This document shows, piece by piece, positions 37,137-45,535 of a DNA stretch of 64,000 nt; the first letter of the stretch is position 1, and every line of letters starts with the position of its first letter. A model generated the notes under the pieces. The model worked only from the letters and a program-made list of their open reading frames with translations. It searched no databases and was not told the DNA's origin. Position numbers and translations under genes: made by a program. This DNA is from Myxococcus qinghaiensis (GTDB lineage Bacteria; Myxococcota; Myxococcia; Myxococcales; Myxococcaceae): positions 186,001 to 250,000 of the forward strand of contig NZ_JAKCFA010000004.1 of the NCBI RefSeq assembly GCF_024198215.1. The letters are read 5' to 3'.

Positions 37137-37997
37137 ATGACCTCGCGACGACGCATCGCGGGCGCGGTGCTGGCCCTGGCGCTGATTGGAGCGCTCTCGG
37201 CGGGAGTGGCTTCGGGGGTGGAGCGAGCCCGAGGCAAGCTGCGCAAGCCTCCCGAGCCTCGGCCGCCTTTCTCACAGCAAGATGACGCTCCGTCGCACGG
37301 GGCTCGTGCGGACGAGGAGGCTTCGAACCTCACGGCGCGGCCGAAGGGTGCTCCGGTGGCTCCTTCGAGCGCGTTGCCGATGGCACATCCGTCGGTCGGG
37401 CCAGCGCTGAAGGTGAAGTCAGCCAGGGCAACTCAGGTACGCGAAGCGGTCCATATCGTTCCCATGCGAGGCGCGGTGTCGGGCGAGGAGTCCACGGAAG
37501 AGTCTCCGGAGGACACCGCGTCCACTGAGTTGCGTGGAGCTTCCCTGGCGGGACTCACCACGCGAGTGCCCGCTCCGATGCGCGTGAGCTGGCGCGTGGT
37601 GGACGCCGAGGGCGGGGGACTGCGGCTCGTGGCCGAGGTTGAGCGAAGGGCGGGCTTCAACGTGCCCATCGCGGTGAGCATCGTGCTGCCGCCGGAGGCG
37701 CGGCTCGTCGAGGGGACGATGGACTTCGTGCTCCCCGAGGACACGGGGGAAGACGTGCGCGCGGTGCCCTGCGTGGTGAGCGTGATGCAGGGCGTGGTGC
37801 CACCGACGGACCTGGTGCTGGTGGCCCATGCGGAAGGCTCGGCCTTCGGTGCGCACGCGGAGGCGCGCTACACCTTCGGACGACAGAGCCTCGTCGACAG
37901 GCATCCGTCGCCCACGGGGCCCGTGCTACCAGCGCGCTTCGTCTCGGGCGATGCGCCGGAGTCCACTGAGGACTCCGATGAGGATGACGCTCCCTGA
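37137..37997 (+). CDS. Exported or membrane-anchored protein of unknown function
   Basis: A 286-residue protein whose ATG at 37137 has GGAG 7 bases upstream. One N-terminal hydrophobic segment (AGAVLALALIGALSAGVASG) could be a signal or an anchor. Residues 30-150 look disordered (Pro/Ala/Ser/Glu). A compact beta-rich domain follows (RVSWRVVDAEGGGLRLVAEVERRAGFNVPIAVSIVLPPEARLVEG). The tail is acidic (STEDSDEDDAP). I do not recognise the family. Confidence 0.6.
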   Translation: MTSRRRIAGAVLALALIGALSAGVASGVERARGKLRKPPEPRPPFSQQDDAPSHGARADEEASNLTARPKGAPVAPSSALPMAHPSVGPALKVKSARATQVREAVHIVPMRGAVSGEESTEESPEDTASTELRGASLAGLTTRVPAPMRVSWRVVDAEGGGLRLVAEVERRAGFNVPIAVSIVLPPEARLVEGTMDFVLPEDTGEDVRAVPCVVSVMQGVVPPTDLVLVAHAEGSAFGAHAEARYTFGRQSLVDRHPSPTGPVLPARFVSGDAPESTEDSDEDDAP

Positions 37998-38138
37998 GTG
38001 ACGCCATCGCGGCCTGAACCTCCAACGCCTCCAGTGCTTCGTCTCTGACGGAGAGGCGCTCCCGTCGCATGAGGACTGCGAGGCGCCCGGGGACGCGCTA
38101 CATACGGGCTCTCTTCCGCAGTCGAGGAGCCTCGTCCG

Positions 38139-38987
38139 TTGCAAACCGCTGCCCTGGGATTGGTGCTGGTCTCCGCGTTCCTCCATGCGTCATGGAACGC
38201 GACGCTCAAGCGACATCCGAACCCCGAGGCGGGCGTGGTGGGCGTCATCACGGTGGCGGTGGTGGGCGGTGGCCTGTGGGCTCTCGGGATGCGAGGGGAG
38301 GCCTTCCCGTCCATGTGGGGGCTGGTCTGGGCGCTCGGGGCAGGGGCGTGTGAGAGCGTCTATCTGGCGGCGCTCTCCCGTGCGCTCTCCCGTGCTCCGC
38401 TGGGGCTCGCGTACACGGTGTCACGCGGTGGCGCGATGTTGCTGGTCTGGCCCGTGTCCGTGCTGGCCCTGGGCGAGTCCGTCTCCGCGTGGACCGTCAC
38501 GGGGGCCGTGGTGCTGGGTGGCGGGCTCGGGGTGATGCACCTGTCTCGGCCCAGGGGGCGCGCGGCTTCCGGAGTCGCGTGGGCCGCGCTGTCGGCGGTG
38601 GCCATCGCGGGCTACCACCTGAGCTACAAGCTGGCGCTCTCCGAAGGTGCGCAGCCTCCAGCCCTCTTCACCACCGGCCTGCTCGTCGCGTTGCCCGTGC
38701 TGTTGCTGGAGCGGAGTCGGCAGATGGGGTGGGCCGGTCTCCAGCGAGAAGCGTGGAGTCGTCCCGGGCTCGTCGTCTTCGCGGGGGCCATCTGCATGCT
38801 GTCGTTCGCGCTGCTGCTCTCGGCGCTGAACGACAGTGGGGCAGGGGCTGTGCTCACGCTGCGCAATACGTCCATCGCCTTCGCGCTGGCACTGGCCGCG
38901 CTTCAGGGAGAGCGACTCGGACGTCGCCAGCTCGCGGGCGCGGCCCTGGTCTCCGTGGGCGCGGTGTTGCTCGGCATGCCCACGTAG
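38139..38987 (+). CDS. EamA/DMT-superfamily transporter
   Basis: A 282-residue inner-membrane protein with about ten hydrophobic helices in two EamA halves. Typical features: HASWNATLKR near the N-terminus, SRGGAMLLVWPVSVLALGESVSAWTVTGAVVLGGGLGVMHL at the end of the first half, and NTSIAFALALAALQGERLGRRQLAGAALVSVGAVLLG at the end of the second. The start is TTG 38139 after GAGGAG. The substrate (amino acid, nucleotide sugar or drug) cannot be told from the sequence. Confidence 0.85.
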   Translation: MQTAALGLVLVSAFLHASWNATLKRHPNPEAGVVGVITVAVVGGGLWALGMRGEAFPSMWGLVWALGAGACESVYLAALSRALSRAPLGLAYTVSRGGAMLLVWPVSVLALGESVSAWTVTGAVVLGGGLGVMHLSRPRGRAASGVAWAALSAVAIAGYHLSYKLALSEGAQPPALFTTGLLVALPVLLLERSRQMGWAGLQREAWSRPGLVVFAGAICMLSFALLLSALNDSGAGAVLTLRNTSIAFALALAALQGERLGRRQLAGAALVSVGAVLLGMPT

Positions 38988-39028
38988 CAGGGGCTTCCGC
39001 TATGGCTCCACGTTGAGGGAGGGGCTCA

Positions 39029-39202
39029 GCGAAGCCGTCGAGCCTGCTCCGCGAAGGACAAGGCTCCAGGTCGGACCTTCCCACCTGAGCGGGAAGGGAC
39101 CCTGCGAAGCCGTCGAGCCTGCTCCGCAATGGGTGAGGCTCCCCGCGAGCCCTCCCCGCCGGAGCGGGGAAGGACCTCGCGAAGCCGTCGTACCTACTCC
39201 GC
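39029..39202. repeat. 75-bp periodic repeat reaching into the TPR gene 3' end
   Basis: A 24-base core beginning GCGAAGCCGTCG recurs at 39029, 39104 and 39179, exactly 75 bases apart. Copies 1 and 2 differ hardly at all; the third is degenerate and contains the last codons and stop of the TPR gene (stop at 39194). Between the cores lie hairpins CCTTCCC/GGGAAGG (39076-39097) and TCCCCGC/GCGGGGA with a 4-base loop (39153-39170). Confidence 0.75.
39153..39170. terminator. Hairpin within the 75-bp repeat
   Basis: A perfect 7-bp GC-rich stem (TCCCCGC/GCGGGGA, loop CGGA) between two convergent genes. A weaker equivalent is at 39076-39097. It can serve both directions. No T-run. Confidence 0.4.
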
Positions 39203-41113
39203 CTTGGCGGACGCACCCAGGCGCTTCAAGGCGAGCTGCGCGTCCTCATGGTTCGGCTGAAGCTTCAGCGCCGCCTCGTACTCCTGCTTCGCCTCATCCA
39301 GTCGCTTCGACGCTTCCAGGAGCTGCCCCAGCGCGTTGTGCGGCTCGGCGAAGGTCGGGTCCACCTGCGAGGAGCCCCGGAAGGACTTCTCCGCGTCCTT
39401 CGCGTTGCCCTGCTGGTACAGCGCGTGGCCCAGGTACAGCAGCAACAGCGAGTTGCGAGGCTCCACCGCCAGCGCGTCGCTCAGCACCTTGCGAGCCTTC
39501 GCGCCGTCGCCACCGCGCAGGTAGAGGAAGCCCAGCTCGGCCCGCGCTTCAATCTGCGCCGGGTCCTTCGCCACCACTTCCTCCAGCTCCGTCACCGCCA
39601 GGTCCGGACGCCCGCGCCGCGAGTGGACGATGCCCAGCCGCGCCAGCGCCGCCGTGTCCGCCTCCTCGCCCTCCTTGGGCCGCAGGTACGTCTCCGCGCC
39701 GGGATAGTCCCCCATGGCCATCAGCAGGTCCGCCAGGGCCAGCTTCGCCACGCGGTGGTTCGGGTCCTCCTTCAGAATCTCCAGGTACAAGGGCTGCGCC
39801 TTCGCCGACACGCGCTTCTTCGCGTAGGTGTCCGCCAGCGCCAGCCGGTTCTCCACCGTGGGCGCCAGGGCGATGCATTCCTCGTACTGCGCAATCGCGC
39901 CGTCCAAATCACCCTTGGCCTTCAAGGCCTCGGCGTAGCCCGCCTTCGCGGCGGCATCCTTGGGGAACGCCTCCACCGCCGTCTTCAGCGTGGCCACGGC
40001 CTCGTCGGCCTTGCCCAGCGAGAGGTACGCGCGCGCGAGGCCCTGATACGCCTCCGTCGTCCGCTTCCCGTCGTCGGTGCTCTTGTCGATGGCCTTCTTG
40101 AAGGCCTCCACCGCCTGCTTCTTCTTGCCCTGCTCCAGGTACAGGTGGCCCAGCTGCGTGTACGGCCCGCTCGCCCGGCGAGGCTCCAGCACCAGCGCCT
40201 TCTCGAAGGCCTTGGTGGCGCGCACGTTGTCGCCCAACTGGTAGTAGGCGAGCCCCAGGTTGAAGTGAGCCTCCGCGTACTTCGAGTCCGCCGCGATGGC
40301 CTTGAGGAACGCCTCGGTGGCCTTGCGCGGGTCGCCCTTCTCGTTCAGCGCCACGCCCAGGTTGTTCTGCGCGCGCGCGTGCTTCGGGTCGGCGGCGATG
40401 GCGCGCTGGTACTCGGCGATGGCGCCGTCGAAGTCGTTCTCACGCAGCAGCAGGACGCCCAGGTTGTAGTGCGCCTCCGCGTCGCCCAGCTTCTCCCGCG
40501 TGGCCTCGCGCAGCGTCTCCTTGGCCTCGCCGTTGAGCCCCTTCTCCGCCAGCGCCTTGCCCAGATTCACCCGGGCGACGTTCAGCTTGGAGTCCATCTT
40601 CAGCGCTTCACGGTACGCCTCGATGGCGTCGTCCGTGCGGTTGGCTCGCTGCAGCGCCTCGCCCAGGTTGAAGCGCAGCTCCGCGTCCTTCGGCGCCAGC
40701 TCCACCGCCATCGAGTACTGGCTGATGGCCACGTCGTTCTCGTCCAGCACGCGGGCCAGCAGGCCCCGCTCCGAGCGCAGCGACGCGTCCTCGGGGAACG
40801 CCGCGATGGCCTGGTCCAGGAGCGTGCGCGCGGCTTCCGCGTCGCCCGCCAGCCGCAGCGCCCGACCCAGCGCCAGCCTTGGCGGAATCAGGTCCGGCTC
40901 CACCTCCACCAGCTTCTTCAGCGGCTCCACCGCCTTCTTCGGCTTGTTCAGCGCGAGGAAGGCCGTGCCCAGGCGGTAGAGCGCATCCGCGTCGTCCGGA
41001 GACGCGCGCAGTCGGGCACTCTCCACCGCGGCGGTGCGCTCCAGCGCGGCCGCGTCGGGCGGAGGCGCTTGGGCGGTGAGCAACTGGAGGACTAGGACGC
41101 CGGCTTTCGTCAT
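39194..41113 (-). CDS. TPR-repeat protein, last gene of the Glt/Nfs-like operon
   Basis: A 639-residue protein made almost wholly of TPR units, about fourteen to sixteen from residue 25 on (e.g. AEAHYNLGVLLLRENDFDGAIAEYQRAIAADPKHARAQNNLGVAL). A short hydrophobic N-terminus (MTKAGVLVLQLLTAQAPPP) could be a weak signal peptide, which would place it in the periplasm with the other operon products. The ATG at 41113 overlaps the upstream stop by 3 bases; the frame continues upstream but would overlap the neighbour. A binding scaffold is the likely role. Confidence 0.85.
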   Translation of the reverse strand: MTKAGVLVLQLLTAQAPPPDAAALERTAAVESARLRASPDDADALYRLGTAFLALNKPKKAVEPLKKLVEVEPDLIPPRLALGRALRLAGDAEAARTLLDQAIAAFPEDASLRSERGLLARVLDENDVAISQYSMAVELAPKDAELRFNLGEALQRANRTDDAIEAYREALKMDSKLNVARVNLGKALAEKGLNGEAKETLREATREKLGDAEAHYNLGVLLLRENDFDGAIAEYQRAIAADPKHARAQNNLGVALNEKGDPRKATEAFLKAIAADSKYAEAHFNLGLAYYQLGDNVRATKAFEKALVLEPRRASGPYTQLGHLYLEQGKKKQAVEAFKKAIDKSTDDGKRTTEAYQGLARAYLSLGKADEAVATLKTAVEAFPKDAAAKAGYAEALKAKGDLDGAIAQYEECIALAPTVENRLALADTYAKKRVSAKAQPLYLEILKEDPNHRVAKLALADLLMAMGDYPGAETYLRPKEGEEADTAALARLGIVHSRRGRPDLAVTELEEVVAKDPAQIEARAELGFLYLRGGDGAKARKVLSDALAVEPRNSLLLLYLGHALYQQGNAKDAEKSFRGSSQVDPTFAEPHNALGQLLEASKRLDEAKQEYEAALKLQPNHEDAQLALKRLGASAKAE

Positions 41114-41751
41114 CACAGGTTCTCCACGTAGGGACTGGCACGCGCGTCGAACGTCTTCTTGGCGAGGGCCGTCTTCTTCGCCTCCCAAGCCTCTCGCGTC
41201 GTCTTCTCTTCCTTCTGTTCCTCGGAGAGGTCGGCGAGCTCTTCCTTCACCTCTGCCTCACACTCGGCCACCTGCTCCTCGAACTCCTTCGGGTCCAGCT
41301 TCTCGCTGCCTTCGACCTTCGCCTTGCGCGCGGCCGTCAGCTTGGCGAACTCGAACTTGGCGAAGGCGCAGTTGCGAGCCAGCTCCGACACGTCGCGCAG
41401 GCCCACCGACAGCCGCTGCTTGGCGCGCAGGTACTCCACGCGCGCCTCGGACTCCTCGATGGCCAGCTTCGCCACCTCGCGGGAGACCTCGTCCGTCGCG
41501 CGGTCCACCTCGTCCTCCGCCGCCTCCTGGCGGGAGCGGGCGCGGCGGATGTTGTCGCGGGCACGGTCAATCTCGTTGTTGTTCTCGTCCACCTTGTCGA
41601 CGGCGAGCGCCAGCTCGTTCTCCGCCTCCAGCAGCTCGATGCGGACTTCGAACGGGAGCTTCTTCACCAGCGAGCCGGGCACCTTCATGCCGTAGCTGGG
41701 GCCACACGCGGCCAGGAAGAGCGGAAGGGTGAGCAGGACGATGTGCTTCAT
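41113..41751 (-). CDS. Coiled-coil lipoprotein of the Glt/Nfs-like operon
   Basis: A 212-residue lipoprotein with lipobox LAAC (Cys16). Residues about 35-200 form long heptad helices rich in Glu, Arg, Lys and Ala (LLEAENELALAVDKVDENNNEIDRARDNIRRARSRQEAAEDEVDRATDEV), with two cysteines (NCAFAKFEF, VAECEAEV). Such a lipoprotein may form a stalk between the outer membrane and periplasmic partners. It is coupled by 4-base overlap to the preceding gene and 3-base overlap to the next. Confidence 0.75.
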   Translation of the reverse strand: MKHIVLLTLPLFLAACGPSYGMKVPGSLVKKLPFEVRIELLEAENELALAVDKVDENNNEIDRARDNIRRARSRQEAAEDEVDRATDEVSREVAKLAIEESEARVEYLRAKQRLSVGLRDVSELARNCAFAKFEFAKLTAARKAKVEGSEKLDPKEFEEQVAECEAEVKEELADLSEEQKEEKTTREAWEAKKTALAKKTFDARASPYVENL

Positions 41752-42272
41752 GGAACGGTCGCCTCGAAGCTGCCGAAGATGGTGCGGCCGGAATAGATGT
41801 CGATGCCGTTGACGAAGGTGACGTGGAAGTCACCCGTGACGCGCTGGCCCTGCCCGGTGGGGAGGGTGTCCACCACCAGCGTGCCGCGCTCCAACTGGGG
41901 AAAGGCGCGCGCGGGCTCGTCCAGCACGCTGCGGCCGATGACGCCGCGCTGCGCGCCGCCCTCCAGGGCCTCGGCCAGGTTGATGGTGAGACCGCCGGTG
42001 TAGCCCTCGGGAATCATGTCCCCCACGCGCGCGCTGACCTTCAGCACGGTGTTCACCCCGGAGCCCTGGGGCGTGACGAAGTTGATGGACAGCTCTCCCT
42101 CGGCCAGCACCGCCTCCGCGCGCTTGTACTTCAGGTCCAACAACGGCGACACGCTGCCTTCCAGCGTGCCGCCCTCGTCGCTGCACGCGCACAGCCCGGC
42201 CACCAGCACCAGGCTCGCCAGGGCCCTGAGGCCGTGCGCGCGTGTGGGGCGGAGACGCGCGCTCACTTGCAC
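41748..42272 (-). CDS. Small lipoprotein of the Glt/Nfs-like operon
   Basis: A 174-residue lipoprotein with lipobox LCAC (Cys30). The mature part is a beta-rich domain (AVLAEGELSINFVTPQGSGVNTVLKVSARVGDMIPEGYTGGLTINLAEALEGG) ending in strands (GDFHVTFVNGIDIYSGRTIFGSFEATVP). No known family recognised. It overlaps the big TPR gene by 10 bases and the coiled-coil lipoprotein gene by 4. Confidence 0.72.
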   Translation of the reverse strand: MQVSARLRPTRAHGLRALASLVLVAGLCACSDEGGTLEGSVSPLLDLKYKRAEAVLAEGELSINFVTPQGSGVNTVLKVSARVGDMIPEGYTGGLTINLAEALEGGAQRGVIGRSVLDEPARAFPQLERGTLVVDTLPTGQGQRVTGDFHVTFVNGIDIYSGRTIFGSFEATVP

Positions 42273-45200
42273 GCCTTCCAGCCCGCGGTGTCCACGTCGG
42301 CGCCGTTGAGCGAGCCCACGTCCTTGAGGACGGCCAGGTCCCGCCGCGCCCCGTCCACGTCGCCGAAGCGGCAGCGCAGCGCGGCCAGGTTGAGGCGCGC
42401 CTTGTCGTAGGTGGGGTCGGAGTCCATCGCCTTGGCGTACGCGGCGCGCGCGCCCATGGCGTCACCCATGTTGAGCAGCGCCCAGCCCAGCGCCGAGTGC
42501 GCCGAGGCCTTGGTGTCCTGAAGCTCCGTCACGCGGCCGAACGTCAGCTGCGCCACGCCGAACTGTCGGGCCTCCAGGTACGCCATGCCCAGCGCTTCCA
42601 GCGACTCCACGCTGAGCGTGCGCTCGGCCTTCTTGCGCAGGTCATCCAGCACGGCCAGTTGCGTGGGTGCTCCCGGCTGGGGCACGGGCAGCGCGGCCTG
42701 CTCGGAGCGCGAGCGGCAGCCCACCACCGCGGCGCTGAAGACATCCAGCGACTCCGCGCGGGACAGACACGCCTTGAACGCCTCTTCCGAGCGCGACTTC
42801 AGCGGGCCGACCTGCTCCTTCACCGCCGCCTGGAACTGCTGCGACTCCGCCGCGGAGAGGCCACCCGGCACCGGCGTGGACTCCACGACGTCCGCGATGT
42901 GCCCGTACGCCAGCGCCAGCCGCCACAGCGAGGCCACCGCCCACTCGGGATAACCCAGCGACGCGGCCTGCGTGTAGATGCCCTCCAGGCTCTGCAGCGC
43001 GGCGACCTTCTCCTCCACCTTGTCCGCCGGCAGGTCCTTGTAGCCGCGGTAGAGAATCTCGCCCAGGTACCACAGGCCCTTGGCCGCCTCTTCCGTCTGG
43101 CCGTCGGGGCCCTGCACCGCCGTGGTGAGCGTGGCCACCAGCGCATCCGCGGACGCCGTGGGCGCCGTGACGGCCTGGACCTCCGCCAGCACCGCCGCCG
43201 CTCCCGCGCTGCGCGGGTTCAGCTTCAGCGCGGAGTCCGCCGCCAGCTTCGCGCGCGGGTAGTCCTTCGCCTTCAGCCGCGCCTCGGCCAGCAGCACCAG
43301 CACCTCCGACTTGCGAGCGCCGGACACCTCCGCCGCCGTCTCGAGGTTGCGGGCCGCTTCCTTGTACTCACCCAGCGCCATGCGCAGCCGCGCGCCCGCG
43401 AGCCAGCCGTCCACGCCGGCGATGTCCGCGCCCAGCTTCTGGCCCACCTGCTCGAACCACGTGGCCGCCTCGCCGAACGCCGCCGCTTCCGCCGCGTGCC
43501 GGCCGAGCGTCAGGAGCACGTCCGACAGGTACTGGCTCTTGGGGTAGTCCTGCGACAGCTTGGTGCCCAGCTCGCGCTCGGCCTGCAAGTCCCTCTTCTC
43601 GCGCGCCGCCGTGAAGGCGCCGTACAGGGCCTTCTCGCCGATGTCGGTGTTCTTGTTCTCGTCCGCCACCTTCACGAGGCCCTGGATGACGTCGCCCGTC
43701 TCCTGGGCGCTCTGCAGCGCCAGCTCGTCCAGCGCCTCTGCGCGGCTCTGGGTGAGGATCTTCTGCACCTCCGCGCGGAAGTTGCCGGGCAGGGGCGAGG
43801 TGAGGAACTTCTTGCCCGTCTCGTCCAGGCCCTTGAAGTCGTTGACCTGCCGCAAGCTGTCCAGCGCCAGGTTGCCGGCGACGGTGGCTTCCTTGTGCTG
43901 CGGATGCGTGAGGGCGAAGGCGGTGAACAGCTCCGCCGCCTTGGGGTAGTCGCCGTCCTCGTAGAAGGCGCGAGCGATGTTGAACTTCACGTCCAGGACG
44001 TTGGGGCTCTTCGGGTAGCGCGACACGTACTCCGCGCCGAGCAGCTTCATCGCCTGACGCGCGTCCGCGACTTCATACGCGTTGCGCTTGAGCGCCTCCT
44101 CCGGCTTGAGCGTGGAGAAGTGCGCGAGCAGCGCGGCGTAGAGGGCCTCTTCCTCGCCCTTGGCGTCCTTCGCCTTCGCCTCGTAGCGGGCCAGCTCCTC
44201 GAACTGACGCGCGGCGCGCGTGTAGTCCTTGGCGGAGAAGAGCGCCTCCGCGCGGTTCTTCATCATCGGCCGCACGTACTGGTCCGGACGGAAGAGGCTC
44301 AGGTACGCCTCGTACGCCTCGGCGGTGCTCAGGTAGAGCTCCTTCTCCTCCTTCTTCTGCGCCGCCAGGTGCAGCTGGGTGGCCAGGTCGCGGCCCATCT
44401 CCTCCAGCTCCACGAGCTGCTTCTTGCGGTCCACCTCCGCCAGCTCCGGGTCCGTCTTGGACTGCACCGCCGCGCGCACGAGGATGCGAAGGTCCTCCGG
44501 CTCCGGCAGCACCTTGCCCTTGGACGCCTTGAGCGCGTCGTAGAGCTTCTGGCCACGCTCCAAGTCCAGCTCGGGGTCGTGCTGGATTTCCATCAGCTTG
44601 CGCAGCGCGGGGATGGCCCACTCGTACTGCTGCTTGATGAAGTAGCGGTTGCCCAGCTTGTCGAGCGCCAGCGCGTAGGTGGCGCGGCTGTCGCTGAGCT
44701 TCTCGAAGTAGTTGAGCGCGCCCTTGGCGGGCTTCGCCTCCGTGTAGCTGTAGACGAGGTCGAGCAACGCCTCGCGCTTCACGTTGAGCGCCTTCTTCAC
44801 GTCCTGGCCCGGCAGCGGAGCGCTGGCGGCGGCGGCCTCGAAGAACGTCACCGCCTCCGCGTGCTTGGCCTGGTTGACGCGAATCCAGCCCATCTTGTAG
44901 CGGGCCAGGTCGTGCACGGGGGAGGGCGGGGCCTCCAGAATCGCCTGGTAGTGGCGCTCGGCTTCGACGAGGTCCGCCTTGTCGAAGAAGTGGTCGCCGA
45001 GAATCTGCTCCGACTCCAGCCGCAGCGGGCTGTTGGGGAACTTGCGCGTCAGGTCGCCGAGCGTCTTGAGCATCTCGTCGAACTGACCGAGCTCTCGCTG
45101 CTCGTGCGCCAAGTAGAACGTCACCTGGTCCCCGTCCTTGAAGTCCGGGTACTCGCGCAGCAGGCGGTAGTACATCTGCACGGCCTTCTGCTTCATCAGC

Positions 45201-45535
45201 CGCGTCTCGGGGGAGACGATGGCGCCCGAGGCTCCCTCCGGCCGCGACTCGGCCTGGAGGTAGTACACGTAGCGGCTCTTCTCCACGTACAGCTCGGCCA
45301 GCCGGAACTGGAGGTCCGGCAGGTACGGCGCGTTGCGGCTCTTGGAGATGAGCTTCTCCGTCTCGCCGATGGCGCGGTCCACCTTGAAGATGTCGCGCTT
45401 GAGCTTGGCGATGAACTCGTCGCGCTCCTTCGCCTTGGAGACAATCGGGTTGAGGCCAGGGCCGTCGCGGCCCGCGCCTCCGGGGGACGCCGCCAGCAGG
45501 GCAGCGGTAATCAGGCCGGTCAGGTGGCCGGTCAT
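42263..45535 (-). CDS. Large periplasmic TPR protein (GltD/NfsD-like)
   Basis: A 1090-residue protein with a signal peptide (LTGLITAALLAASPGG) and TPR units spread over nearly the full length (LQFRLAELYVEKSRYVYYL; RESEQILGDHFFDKADLVEAERHYQAIL-type units; SAHSALGWALLNMGDAMGARAAYAKAMDSDPTYDKARLNLAALRCRFGDV at the end). Size, location and repeat type resemble AgmU/GltD of the M. xanthus gliding machine and NfsD of the spore-coat machine, which are periplasmic and contact the TonB-like inner-membrane protein and outer-membrane partners. Orthology is inferred from size, layout and gene context; it is not a sequence-level proof. Start overlaps the previous stop (ATGA). Confidence 0.8.
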   Translation of the reverse strand: MTGHLTGLITAALLAASPGGAGRDGPGLNPIVSKAKERDEFIAKLKRDIFKVDRAIGETEKLISKSRNAPYLPDLQFRLAELYVEKSRYVYYLQAESRPEGASGAIVSPETRLMKQKAVQMYYRLLREYPDFKDGDQVTFYLAHEQRELGQFDEMLKTLGDLTRKFPNSPLRLESEQILGDHFFDKADLVEAERHYQAILEAPPSPVHDLARYKMGWIRVNQAKHAEAVTFFEAAAASAPLPGQDVKKALNVKREALLDLVYSYTEAKPAKGALNYFEKLSDSRATYALALDKLGNRYFIKQQYEWAIPALRKLMEIQHDPELDLERGQKLYDALKASKGKVLPEPEDLRILVRAAVQSKTDPELAEVDRKKQLVELEEMGRDLATQLHLAAQKKEEKELYLSTAEAYEAYLSLFRPDQYVRPMMKNRAEALFSAKDYTRAARQFEELARYEAKAKDAKGEEEALYAALLAHFSTLKPEEALKRNAYEVADARQAMKLLGAEYVSRYPKSPNVLDVKFNIARAFYEDGDYPKAAELFTAFALTHPQHKEATVAGNLALDSLRQVNDFKGLDETGKKFLTSPLPGNFRAEVQKILTQSRAEALDELALQSAQETGDVIQGLVKVADENKNTDIGEKALYGAFTAAREKRDLQAERELGTKLSQDYPKSQYLSDVLLTLGRHAAEAAAFGEAATWFEQVGQKLGADIAGVDGWLAGARLRMALGEYKEAARNLETAAEVSGARKSEVLVLLAEARLKAKDYPRAKLAADSALKLNPRSAGAAAVLAEVQAVTAPTASADALVATLTTAVQGPDGQTEEAAKGLWYLGEILYRGYKDLPADKVEEKVAALQSLEGIYTQAASLGYPEWAVASLWRLALAYGHIADVVESTPVPGGLSAAESQQFQAAVKEQVGPLKSRSEEAFKACLSRAESLDVFSAAVVGCRSRSEQAALPVPQPGAPTQLAVLDDLRKKAERTLSVESLEALGMAYLEARQFGVAQLTFGRVTELQDTKASAHSALGWALLNMGDAMGARAAYAKAMDSDPTYDKARLNLAALRCRFGDVDGARRDLAVLKDVGSLNGADVDTAGWKACK

